19,818 bases of DNA from Chloroflexota bacterium (GTDB lineage Bacteria; Chloroflexota; Dehalococcoidia; Lucifugimonadales; Australimonadaceae), in NCBI GenBank assembly GCA_022574265.1, contig JACZSI010000010.1, positions 1 through 19,818 of the forward strand, written 5' to 3'. The notes beneath the pieces are model-generated. The model saw only the letters and a list, made by a program, of their open reading frames with translations. It was not told where the DNA came from and did not search any database. The stretch's first letter is position 1. Every line of letters begins with the position of its first letter. The translations under genes were made by a program, and so were the position numbers. Positions 7,797 to 13,676 of this stretch are shown here, piece after piece.

Positions 7797-8972
7797 TTAG
7801 GCCAGGTCCGCGCGCACCGAGCGCTGGGCGGCGGCGACCCCCGCGCCGGCGGCGACCTCGAACCCCTGGCCGGCGAGCGCGTTCTCCAGGCCGGAGAGGA
7901 ACGTGAGGACGTTCGAGACGGTGCTGTTGTGGCCCATGAGGCCCACCCGCCACACCTTCCCAGCAAGCTCCGAGAGTCCGCCGCTGATCTCGATGCCGTG
8001 GTGGGCGAAGAGGTACTTGCGGACGTCGGCCTCAGGCACGCCATCGGGTGAGCGGACGGCGGTCAGGCTCGGCACGCGGTGGCCCTCCGGGGCGACGATG
8101 GCGAGACCCATCGCGCCCAACCCCGCGTAGAGCGCGGCCGCGCTGTGCGCGTGCCGTGCCCAGCGGGCCTCGAGCCCCTCCTCCAGCACCAGCCGGAGCG
8201 CCTCGCGCAGCGCGTAGATCATCGAGACGGGCGCGGTGTGGTGGTAGACGCGCTGGGCCCAGTAGTCCTGGAGCATCGTCAGGTCCAGATAGAAGCTCTG
8301 CACTTTGGTCTTGCGGGCGCGCATGACCTCGATCGCCCGCTCGCTCAAGGTGATGGGGGAGAGCCCGGGAGGCGCGCCGATGCACTTCTGCGTGCCGCTG
8401 TAGCAGACGTCCACGCCCCAGGCATCCGCACGGAACTCGACGCCCGCGAGCGAGGTCACGGCGTCCACCACGAGCAGCGCCCCGGCCTCGTGCGCGATCG
8501 CCGCCAGCGGCTCGAGCGGCGTGAGCACGCCGGTCGAGGTCTCGGCATGCACGACGGCGACGGCCTTGACGCGCTTGAGCGAGGCCACGCGGGCCTTGAC
8601 GGCGTCGGGGTCCACGGGGGAGCCCATCGGGTGCTCCACCGTGACGACCTCGGCGCCGCAGCGCCGCCCGATCTCCGCGAGGCGCTCGCCGAAGTAGCCG
8701 TTGGTGCCGATCACGAAGGTGTCGCCGGGCTCCAGCACGTTGACGAGCGCGGCCTCCATGCCGGCCGTTCCGGTGCCGGATACCGGGAGCGTCGCCGCGT
8801 TCTTGGTCTGGAAGACCTCCCGCAGCATCTCGCGGACGTCGTCCATCACGCCCAGGAAGTCGGGGTCCAGGTGCCCCAGCAGCGGGGCCGTCATCGCGTT
8901 GGCCACCCGTGGGTGGATGTTCGAAGGGCCGGCGCCCATGAGGAGGCGCGTCGGTGGGTTGAAGTCGTCCAT
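7797..8972 (-). CDS. Class V PLP aminotransferase, alanine/serine-glyoxylate type
   Basis: 391 residues of fold-type I, class V. Visible features: GPSNIHPRVANAM (15-27), GHLDPDF (33-39), the SGTGTAGMEAA phosphate/ring-stacking loop (65-75), VDAVTSLAG (169-177) with the PLP-nitrogen aspartate D170, SGTQKCIGAPPG with Schiff-base lysine K196, and WRVGLMG with R342 for the substrate carboxylate. These match serine-pyruvate / alanine-glyoxylate / serine-glyoxylate aminotransferases (AGXT/SgaA-like), which interconvert glyoxylate and glycine using alanine or serine. The exact donor cannot be read from sequence. The ATG has only a weak AGG upstream; a TATAAT lies about 70 nt upstream. It is functionally adjacent to the glyoxylate-related operon at 1.6-4.8 kb although transcribed separately. 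Confidence 0.87.
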   Translation of the reverse strand: MDDFNPPTRLLMGAGPSNIHPRVANAMTAPLLGHLDPDFLGVMDDVREMLREVFQTKNAATLPVSGTGTAGMEAALVNVLEPGDTFVIGTNGYFGERLAEIGRRCGAEVVTVEHPMGSPVDPDAVKARVASLKRVKAVAVVHAETSTGVLTPLEPLAAIAHEAGALLVVDAVTSLAGVEFRADAWGVDVCYSGTQKCIGAPPGLSPITLSERAIEVMRARKTKVQSFYLDLTMLQDYWAQRVYHHTAPVSMIYALREALRLVLEEGLEARWARHAHSAAALYAGLGAMGLAIVAPEGHRVPSLTAVRSPDGVPEADVRKYLFAHHGIEISGGLSELAGKVWRVGLMGHNSTVSNVLTFLSGLENALAGQGFEVAAGAGVAAAQRSVRADLA

Positions 8973-9040
8973 GTCGCCTGTCGTGGGTGCTTGAGGGTAC
9001 TGGGCCGCGGTTGGGGAGCGTGCGCCGGGTGGTGGCCTGC

Positions 9041-9046
9041 ATTATA
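9041..9046 (-). promoter_or_regulatory. Predicted -10 box (TATAAT) of the aminotransferase gene
   Basis: Exact TATAAT on the minus strand, in the context CGCTATAATG, giving a leader of about 62 nt to the ATG at 8972. No convincing -35 at 16-18 nt. Confidence 0.45.
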
Positions 9047-9140
9047 GCGTTGCGCCGGCATGGCAGGCGGCTTTGCCCCGAAACCTGCGCCCCGCTCCCG
9101 TAACGTCGCTGCCCCACGACCGTTCCGACCATCCCCCCGT

Positions 9141-9164
9141 CCCCCTTCCTGGCCAGGAAGGGGG
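9141..9164. repeat. Perfect 24-bp palindrome
   Basis: Twelve bases CCCCCTTCCTGG are followed directly by their exact reverse complement. As DNA it is a perfect two-fold dyad. As RNA it could only fold by opening the centre. It begins the degenerate repeat block and probably marks a boundary of that element. Confidence 0.7.
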
Positions 9165-9420
9165 TGACAAAGCCAAATACGGGGGACACCCCCGTGCCCC
9201 CCCCGGCCCTTCGACAAGCTCAGGGCAGGCGCCGGGGCTTCGCCCCTCTGCACTCCCTGTCCGGTGGATGAAAAGAGGTTTTGAGGCAAGGCCCGCCAGG
9301 GCGGGGGTCGTAAAGCTAGATACAGGGGAACCCCCCGTGCCCCCGGCAGAGGGGCGCTGCCGCTGTGCATAGCCCTCCGGTGCACGAAGAGGGGCTTTTG
9401 AGGCGATGTCCGCCAGGGCG
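9161..9420. repeat. Two degenerate tandem copies of a GC-rich intergenic unit
   Basis: Copy 1 (about 9161-9302) and copy 2 (about 9303-9420) share the same order of blocks: GGGGGT..(A)AAGC..AAATAC or AGATAC, then GGGG(A)nCCCCCCGTGCCCCC, then CCGGTGNANGAANAGGNNTTTTGAGGC, then CCGCCAGGGCG. Copy 1 carries an extra insert with the 21-nt dispersed repeat. The copies are diverged, noncoding and look like an intergenic repeat family, possibly MITE-like. No transposase or clear target duplication is seen. Confidence 0.6.
9206..9226. repeat. Dispersed 21-nt hairpin repeat (CCCTTCGACAAGCTCAGGG core)
   Basis: A short interrupted palindrome (GCCCT...AGGGC) whose core is found in intergenic regions of many Chloroflexota and other environmental genomes. 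Translated on the opposite strand it gives the familiar spurious peptide LSLSKG. Function unknown. Confidence 0.6.
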
Positions 9421-9454
9421 CCGGAGAGGGAGCGGGCAACTCAGGCGAACAAAA

Positions 9455-9484
9455 TTGGTCGCAATTCGAGATTATTACCATATT
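9455..9484 (+). promoter_or_regulatory. Possible upstream promoter of the rsmH-ftsA-ftsZ locus
   Basis: TTGGTC (9455-9460), an 18-nt spacer and CATATT (9479-9484), in the only AT-rich block of the intergenic region. A start near 9490 would put the 11-bp dyad at 9487-9512 over the start site and give a leader of about 165 nt. Weak hexamers, so tentative. Confidence 0.25.
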
Positions 9485-9486
9485 TA

Positions 9487-9512
9487 GTGGTGTCCGATCG
9501 CTCGGACACCAC
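9487..9512. promoter_or_regulatory. 11-bp dyad, candidate operator or leader hairpin upstream of rsmH
   Basis: GTGGTGTCCGA and its perfect reverse complement separated by TCGC. Immediately downstream is a second helix (ACTGCCG at 9514-9520 with CGGCAGT at 9543-9549) that encloses a small GGTG/CACC hairpin. It may be an operator for a dimeric regulator or the 5' structured part of the division-operon mRNA. No T-run follows, so it is not an intrinsic terminator. It does not resemble the TGGG direct repeats bound by MraZ. Confidence 0.5.
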
Positions 9513-9640
9513 CACTGCCGGAAAGTGGTGCCCCGACACCTGCGGCAGTAGACAGCTTCCAGGGCTTGGTGAACGCTCCGAACGGCTTGCAGATGTCTGA
9601 GTAAAGTATTGCTAAGTTCTTAAACAAACTCTAACGTTCA

Positions 9641-9646
9641 TACGAT
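9641..9646 (+). promoter_or_regulatory. Predicted -10 (TACGAT) for a leaderless rsmH transcript
   Basis: TACGAT ends 6 nt before the GTG at 9653, so transcription would start at or next to the start codon. No Shine-Dalgarno sequence precedes either this GTG or the ATG at 9674, which agrees with leaderless translation. -35 sequence is poor (TTAAAC with a 15-nt spacer). Confidence 0.4.
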
Positions 9647-9652
9647 CTGTCC

Positions 9653-10555
9653 GTGCCAGAACAGCGATCAGCGATGCATCAAGGCGCCTATCACCAACCC
9701 GTCATGACCGACCGTGTGGTCGAAGGGCTCGCCGTGCGCCCCGGCGGCGCGTACATCGACTGCACGCTGGGCGACGCCGGCCACGCCACCGCCATCCTCG
9801 AAGCCGCGGCTCCCAGCGGCCGTCTGCTGGGCATCGACGCCGACCCGGAGGCCACCGCGGCCGCCCGCGACCGCTTGGCGCCCTACGGCGCCGCGGTGAC
9901 GGTCGTCGACGGCAACTTCAGGGCGCTGGAATCGCTCGCCGCGGCGCACGGCTTCGTGCCGGCCGACGGCGTGCTCTTCGACCTGGGCATCTCCTCGCGC
10001 CAGCTCGACGCCGAGGAGCGGGGCTTCAGCTTCCGCAGGCCCGGGCCACTGGACATGCGCTTCACCCCTGGCGAGGGCCCGTCGGCCGCGGACCTGGTGA
10101 ACACGCTCGGTGAGAGCGAGCTCGCCGACCTGATCTACCGGTTCGGCGAGGAGCCGCGCTCGCGGCGCATCGCGCGCGCCATCGTGGCGGCCCGGCCGAT
10201 CGACGACGCGATGAAGCTCGCGGACGTCGTCCGCCGCGGGTCCGGCTACCCGCGCGGGCGCACGCACCCGGCCACGCGTACCTTCCAGGCGCTGCGGATC
10301 GCCGTGAACGACGAGATGGCCAGCCTGGAGGCTGGCCTCGAGCAGGCGCCGCTCGTGCTCGGGCCCGGCGGACGCCTCGTCGTCATCGCCTACCACTCCC
10401 TGGAGGACCGCCGCGTCAAGCGCTTCATGAACGCGGGCCCGATGCGCCCGCTCTCCAAGAAGGTCACGAAGCCGTCCGCCGACGAGATCGAGGCCAACCG
10501 GCGCAGCCGGAGCGCGCGCCTCCGCGTGGCGGAGCGCCCGGAGGACCAGCCATGA
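9653..10555 (+). CDS. rsmH: 16S rRNA (cytosine(1402)-N4)-methyltransferase RsmH (MraW)
   Basis: 300 residues, the normal family length. RsmH methylates N4 of C1402 in 16S rRNA at the ribosomal P site using SAM. Visible: YHQPVM near the N-terminus, SAM motif YIDCTLGDAGHA (34-45; the family usually has G-x-GGH here), LGIDADPEA (59-67), LFDLGISSRQLDAEERGFSF then GPLDMRF (108-137), and the C-terminal HPATRTFQALRIAVNDE (205-221) with AYHSLEDRRVK. The GTG at 9653 is preferred if the message is leaderless; the in-frame ATG at 9674 (MHQGAYHQPVM) is the alternative, since most homologues start close to the HxPV motif. Its stop overlaps the ftsA start (ATGA), replacing the usual rsmH-ftsL-ftsI-mur order of the dcw cluster. 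Confidence 0.95.
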   Translation: MPEQRSAMHQGAYHQPVMTDRVVEGLAVRPGGAYIDCTLGDAGHATAILEAAAPSGRLLGIDADPEATAAARDRLAPYGAAVTVVDGNFRALESLAAAHGFVPADGVLFDLGISSRQLDAEERGFSFRRPGPLDMRFTPGEGPSAADLVNTLGESELADLIYRFGEEPRSRRIARAIVAARPIDDAMKLADVVRRGSGYPRGRTHPATRTFQALRIAVNDEMASLEAGLEQAPLVLGPGGRLVVIAYHSLEDRRVKRFMNAGPMRPLSKKVTKPSADEIEANRRSRSARLRVAERPEDQP

Positions 10556-11793
10556 GCCGGTCCAAGGAGCAGCTCTACGCCGGCGTCGACGTCGGTACCA
10601 CGAAGATCGCGACGGTCGTGGCGCGGGTTGCCTCGTCCGGCATCGAGGTCGTCGCGCTCGGCCACGCGCCCTCGATCGGCATGCGCAAGGGGCTCGTCGT
10701 CGATGCCGCGGCCCTCACCGACGCCGTCCGGAGCTCCGTCTCGGAGGCCGCAGCGGCGTTGGGCAAGCGGCTGCCGCCCGCCTACGTCAGCGTCACCGGC
10801 GCCCACGTCGCTTCCGTGAACGCGACCGCCTCGATCACGCGCAAGGCCGGCGAGAAGGAGCTCAGGGCGTTCACGGAAGGCGACGTCGACGAGGTGCTGG
10901 CATCCAGCGTCCCGGAGATGGACCCCTCCAGCGTGCTGCTCCACGCCGTTCCTCGACGCTTCGCCATCGACGGCCACAGCATCGTGCACGACCCGGTTGG
11001 TCTGTGCGGTGAGTGGCTCGCCGTCGAGACCCACGTGGTCTCCGGCGACCGGCGCGCCGTTGCCGAGCTCGCAGGCGTGGTGGGCGACGCGGGCGTCAAG
11101 GTACGGGGGATGGTCCTCCAGCACCTGGCGAGCGCGAGCGCGGTGCTCAGCGCGGATGAGCTCGAGCGGGGCGTCGTCCTGGCGGACGTCGGCGGTGGCA
11201 CCACCGACATCGCTGTCTTCGAGGACCGCGCCGTCCGGCACACCAGCGCCATCGGGGTCGGCGGGGAGCAGTTCACGAGCGACCTGGCGGTGGGGCTCGG
11301 CATCTCTCCGGAGGTCGCCGAGCGCGTCAAGCTCGCTCTCGGGCCCGCCGAGACCCACGGGACCGAAGCGCGACTCGAAGTGGGCGGCGTCTCCGAGGGC
11401 GGAACGCAGCTCGTGTCCCGGCGCCGTGCCCACGAGCTGCTGCGCGACCGCTCCCTCGAGCTGGTGCGGCTCATCCTGCACCGCGTGGGGGAAGCGGGGA
11501 CCGACCGCATGCCAGCGTGTGGCCTCGTGCTCACGGGGGGCGCGAGCAAGCTCAGCGCCCTGGCCGAAGCGGCGGCCGAGTACGCCCGGTACCCCGTGCG
11601 CGTCGCCGCGCCTTCGAGCGCGCTCGCGCTCCCGGCGGAGCTGGACGATGCGTCTTTGTCCTCCGCCGTCGGCCTCGTCCTATGGGCCGTCGAGCACCAG
11701 CGCGCCCGGAAGGCCGTTGCGCCGGTCCGCGAATGGCCGCGCAGGCTGGCGAGCGCGCTGCGCCTCCGCAGGCCGCAAGGAGCCTCCGCATGA
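10552..11793 (+). CDS. ftsA: Cell division protein FtsA
   Basis: 413 residues of the actin/HSP70 ATPase fold. FtsA tethers FtsZ filaments to the membrane and recruits the divisome. Visible: phosphate-1 AGVDVGTTKIATVVA (10-24), the 1C subdomain (about 82-160) that distinguishes FtsA from MreB, phosphate-2 VLADVGGGTTDIAVF (209-223), and the adenosine motif LVLTGGASKLSALAE (326-340). The C-terminal segment VREWPRRLASALRLRRP (392-408) is a short basic amphipathic stretch that fits the membrane-targeting helix, though less hydrophobic than in model FtsA proteins. Overlaps rsmH by 4 nt and precedes ftsZ by 120 nt. No FtsQ, FtsW or mur gene lies beside it. Confidence 0.95.
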   Translation: MSRSKEQLYAGVDVGTTKIATVVARVASSGIEVVALGHAPSIGMRKGLVVDAAALTDAVRSSVSEAAAALGKRLPPAYVSVTGAHVASVNATASITRKAGEKELRAFTEGDVDEVLASSVPEMDPSSVLLHAVPRRFAIDGHSIVHDPVGLCGEWLAVETHVVSGDRRAVAELAGVVGDAGVKVRGMVLQHLASASAVLSADELERGVVLADVGGGTTDIAVFEDRAVRHTSAIGVGGEQFTSDLAVGLGISPEVAERVKLALGPAETHGTEARLEVGGVSEGGTQLVSRRRAHELLRDRSLELVRLILHRVGEAGTDRMPACGLVLTGGASKLSALAEAAAEYARYPVRVAAPSSALALPAELDDASLSSAVGLVLWAVEHQRARKAVAPVREWPRRLASALRLRRPQGASA

Positions 11794-11913
11794 GCAGCGC
11801 CGCTCATGCCGGGGTCCGCCACCGGTGGATCACAGGCAGCGTCGGAGGCATACCTCGGGTCGCGGGGATCGGAACAGCGGCCCGACAGTCCCAAGAAAAA
11901 GGGGGATAGCACC

Positions 11914-12996
11914 ATGGATATGTTCGGAGCGAACCAAGCGTCACAGATAGACGGTCTGGCCCAGGTCAAGGTGATCGGTGTCGGCGGGGGAGGCTGCAAT
12001 GCCGTCAACCGCATGTACCGTGAGCGGGTACCGGGCATCGAGTACATCGCCGTCAACACCGACGCCCAGCACCTGCTGCGGCTCGATGTCCCCGTCAAGG
12101 TCCGGATCGGCGACAAGCTGACCCGCGGCCTCGGCGTCGGCGGCGACCCGGAGATCGGCCGAGCGGCGGCCGAGGAGTCCCGCGAGGAGCTCTACGAAGC
12201 CGTCCGCGGCGCCGACATGGTGTTCATCGCCAGCGGCATGGGCGGCGGAACCGGGACGGGCGCCGCGCCCGTCGTGGCCGAGATCGCTCGGGAGACGGGC
12301 GCGCTCACGATCGCGGCGGTCACGAAGCCCTTCGGCTTCGAGGGACAGAAACGCAGCATGACCGCCGAGGACGGCCTGGTTGTGCTCAAGGAGCACGTGG
12401 ACACGCTCATCGTGATCCCGAACGACCGCCTCACGACCATCTGCGACGAGACGGTCACGGCCGAGACGGCGTTCAAGATCGCCGACGACGTCCTGCGGCA
12501 GGGCGTGCGGTCCATCGCCGAGCTCGTCACCGTGCCCGGCGAGATCAACCTGGACTTCGCCGACGTCAAGACCATCATGAAAGGCGCCGGACCGGCCTGG
12601 ATGGCCATCGGCACCGCCAGCGGCGAGGGGCGCGCCATCGCGGCCGCCAAGGAAGCCATCAACAGCCCGATGCTCGACGTCAGCATCGAGGGCGCCCGCG
12701 GCGTCCTGCTCAACATCACCGGTGGCACCGACATGACGTTGACGGAGGTGCAGGAGGCCGCCGACGTCATCAGCCGCACCGTGGACCCGGAGGCGAACAT
12801 CATCTTCGGCATGGTGACGGACCTGAAGATGGAGGACGAGATCCGCGTCACGATCATCGCGACCGGCCTCCCGAGCGTGGAAGGCTCGGCCTTGCACGAC
12901 GAAGCCATCTCCGAGTTCCTGCGCGACGCGCTGGGCGAGGAGTCGACGCTGGACCTGCCGCCGTTCCTCCGTGGCTCGGCGCAGACCTCGAACTAG
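11914..12996 (+). CDS. ftsZ: Cell division GTPase FtsZ
   Basis: 360 residues from the ATG at 11914, preceded by an AAAAAGGGGGAT ribosome site. The frame is open back to 11806, but that extension (about 36 residues, Ser/Gly/Lys-rich) is unlike FtsZ N-termini. FtsZ polymerises with GTP into the division ring. Visible: VIGVGGGGCNAVNRM (20-34), NTDAQHL (48-54), tubulin signature GMGGGTGTGAAP (108-119), NDRL (170-173), T7 synergy loop GEINLDFADVKTIM (209-222) and the C-terminal peptide LDLPPFLRG close to the end, the site bound by FtsA. Only about 30 residues separate the globular core from this peptide, so the usual long disordered linker is much reduced. It is followed by a long structured noncoding stretch. 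Confidence 0.96.
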   Translation: MDMFGANQASQIDGLAQVKVIGVGGGGCNAVNRMYRERVPGIEYIAVNTDAQHLLRLDVPVKVRIGDKLTRGLGVGGDPEIGRAAAEESREELYEAVRGADMVFIASGMGGGTGTGAAPVVAEIARETGALTIAAVTKPFGFEGQKRSMTAEDGLVVLKEHVDTLIVIPNDRLTTICDETVTAETAFKIADDVLRQGVRSIAELVTVPGEINLDFADVKTIMKGAGPAWMAIGTASGEGRAIAAAKEAINSPMLDVSIEGARGVLLNITGGTDMTLTEVQEAADVISRTVDPEANIIFGMVTDLKMEDEIRVTIIATGLPSVEGSALHDEAISEFLRDALGEESTLDLPPFLRGSAQTSN

Positions 12997-13005
12997 ACGT
13001 TCCAG

Positions 13006-13259
13006 GGCCGCCGAGGGACCCTCCCCCCGAGGCGGCCGCGCGACCCCCGCGGCTCCCGGACGGCCAAGGCCGATGGCCGGGAGCCGCAACCCAACCGACG
13101 ACGACGCCCGGCGCCCTTTCGGCGCTCGGGCATCCCCGGAGCGGTCTCCTCCTTGACCGCTCCCATCAACCCGCGTTGTCCAACCCCAACCGGGAGCGGA
13201 CGACGCGCTCCCAGGCGCGGGGAGCAGGGTTGCCGGGCCCCGAGTATCTCGGGGCCCGG
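13006..13259. ncRNA. Possible structured RNA (series of helices downstream of ftsZ)
   Basis: Helices with coordinates: 13006-13012 with 13031-13037 (7 bp, nested GAGGG/CCTC); 13049-13059 with 13077-13087 (11 bp); 13106-13115 with 13121-13131 (10 bp, one bulged T); 13138-13146 with 13155-13163 (9 bp); 13167-13172 with 13227-13232 (6 bp) enclosing 13192-13198 with 13206-13212 (7 bp); and 13233-13244 with 13248-13259 (12 bp). They are packed nearly end to end, starting 10 nt after the ftsZ stop. Strand is undetermined: on plus it would be the ftsZ 3' UTR; on minus the third helix closes a GAAA-containing loop. High GC inflates chance pairing, so this is tentative. I recognise no Rfam family. Confidence 0.35.
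13233..13259. terminator. 12-bp GC-rich hairpin, possible end of the ftsZ transcript
   Basis: CCGGGCCCCGAG and its perfect complement around a TAT loop. The strongest simple hairpin after ftsZ. It lacks a T-run on either strand, so a classic intrinsic terminator is not shown; a U-tract-less or 3'-end-stabilising structure is possible. Confidence 0.35.
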
Positions 13260-13295
13260 TTCACGTGCTGCTGGCCCGGCAGTGCGCCTCACCCG

Positions 13296-13383
13296 TAGGG
13301 GCGCGATTCATCGCGCCCTGTGCCCACCGGATCGCCCGTGCTTGGCCCCACCGGGGCAGGGCGCGATGAATCGCGCCCCTACC
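13296..13383. repeat. 88-bp inverted-repeat element (long hairpin, MITE/REP-like)
   Basis: The 26-nt left arm (13296-13321), beginning GTAGGGGCGCGATTCATCGC, is an exact reverse complement of the right arm (13358-13383). TGCCC/GGGCA extends the pairing to 31 bp around a loop of about 26 nt. Arms with this GTAGGGGCGCnnTnnATnGCGCCC pattern are common dispersed intergenic repeats in Chloroflexota and other environmental genomes. No transposase is present and no obvious target-site duplication flanks it. Confidence 0.75.
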
Positions 13384-13513
13384 AACCCATCTCCCTCGCC
13401 GCCCACGGCGGGCGCTCCCCAAGCCTCCAGCACATATGCCCTGGTTCGCACCAGATGCCGTATGCACCCGTCGCCGATGCCCACATCTGGTAGGAAATCC
13501 ACGGACCAAACTC

Positions 13514-13543
13514 TTGACACGGCTGACCTGTCTCATCAAGAAT
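13514..13543 (+). promoter_or_regulatory. Predicted promoter of nrdR
   Basis: Exact TTGACA (13514-13519), 18-nt spacer, AAGAAT (13538-13543). Two further -10-like hexamers, TAAAAT (13591-13596) and TATATT (13601-13606), lie closer to the gene and could serve a second promoter. The first gives a leader of about 125 nt. Confidence 0.4.
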
Positions 13544-13563
13544 GCGCACGTCCCGCTACTACG

Positions 13564-13612
13564 CACCTAGATGTAGTGGCCCTCGCACCTTAAAATCCTC
13601 TATATTGTTGTT
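13564..13612 (+). promoter_or_regulatory. Two NrdR-box-like sites upstream of nrdR
   Basis: CACCTAGATGTAGTGG (13564-13579) and CCTCTATATTGTTGTT (13597-13612) match about 10 and 9 of 16 positions of the NrdR box consensus ACACWATATATWGTGT as I remember it. They are 33 bp apart, close to three helical turns, the spacing known for paired NrdR boxes, and overlap the -10-like hexamers. This suggests autoregulation. The matches are partial, so confidence is low. Confidence 0.3.
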
Positions 13613-13676
13613 CATCCGTGACTACCAGTGGCTGCGGGGCGCCCTCAGATGACCCCGGGCCATGGAGGCACTGCTC

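Larger units (their letters stand above)
8973..9652. other. 680-nt gene-free region between aminotransferase gene and rsmH
   Basis: No credible gene on either strand. From left to right it holds the aminotransferase promoter, a perfect palindrome (9141-9164), two degenerate copies of a GC-rich unit (9161-9420) that include a dispersed 21-nt repeat, a short AT-rich block (about 9445-9486) unlike the surrounding DNA, a strong dyad (9487-9512), a second nested hairpin (9514-9549), and the rsmH promoter region. Open frames crossing it encode the artefactual LSLSKG peptide typical of the dispersed repeat and are not genes. Confidence 0.7.
12997..13676. other. 680-nt gene-free, structure-rich region between ftsZ and nrdR
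   Basis: No credible gene on either strand. It contains a run of helices from 13006 to 13259, an 88-bp hairpin repeat (13296-13383), a plain stretch with one 8-bp inverted repeat (ACCAGATG at 13450-13457 with CATCTGGT at 13484-13491), and the nrdR promoter region with two NrdR-box-like sites. Open frames here translate the repeats (for example peptides containing GAIHRAL and GAMNRAPT) and are judged spurious. Confidence 0.7.

Noticed and set aside
9141..9164. Palindrome as an intrinsic terminator for the aminotransferase or rsmH
   Set aside because: No T-run on either strand and it is upstream of both divergent genes, so it does not end a transcript.
8891..9481. Minus-strand frame upstream of the aminotransferase gene
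   Set aside because: Contains LSLSKG, the known artefact of the dispersed 21-nt repeat, and overlaps the real gene's N-terminus out of frame.
11806..11913. N-terminal extension of FtsZ
   Set aside because: The ATG at 11914 has a strong ribosome site and gives a normal FtsZ N-terminus; the extension is Ser/Gly/Lys-rich and unlike homologues.
13296..13383. CRISPR repeat pair
   Set aside because: Only two arms, inverted rather than direct, no regular spacers and no cas gene.
13435..13460. tRNA T-arm-like sequence (CTGGTTCGCACCAG)
   Set aside because: Stem is only 4 bp with a 6-nt loop, and no acceptor, D or anticodon arms can be drawn around it.
13153..13593. 146-codon frame downstream of ftsZ
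   Set aside because: It translates the inverted-repeat element (GAIHRAL, GAMNRAPT), has no ribosome site and no coding-like composition.
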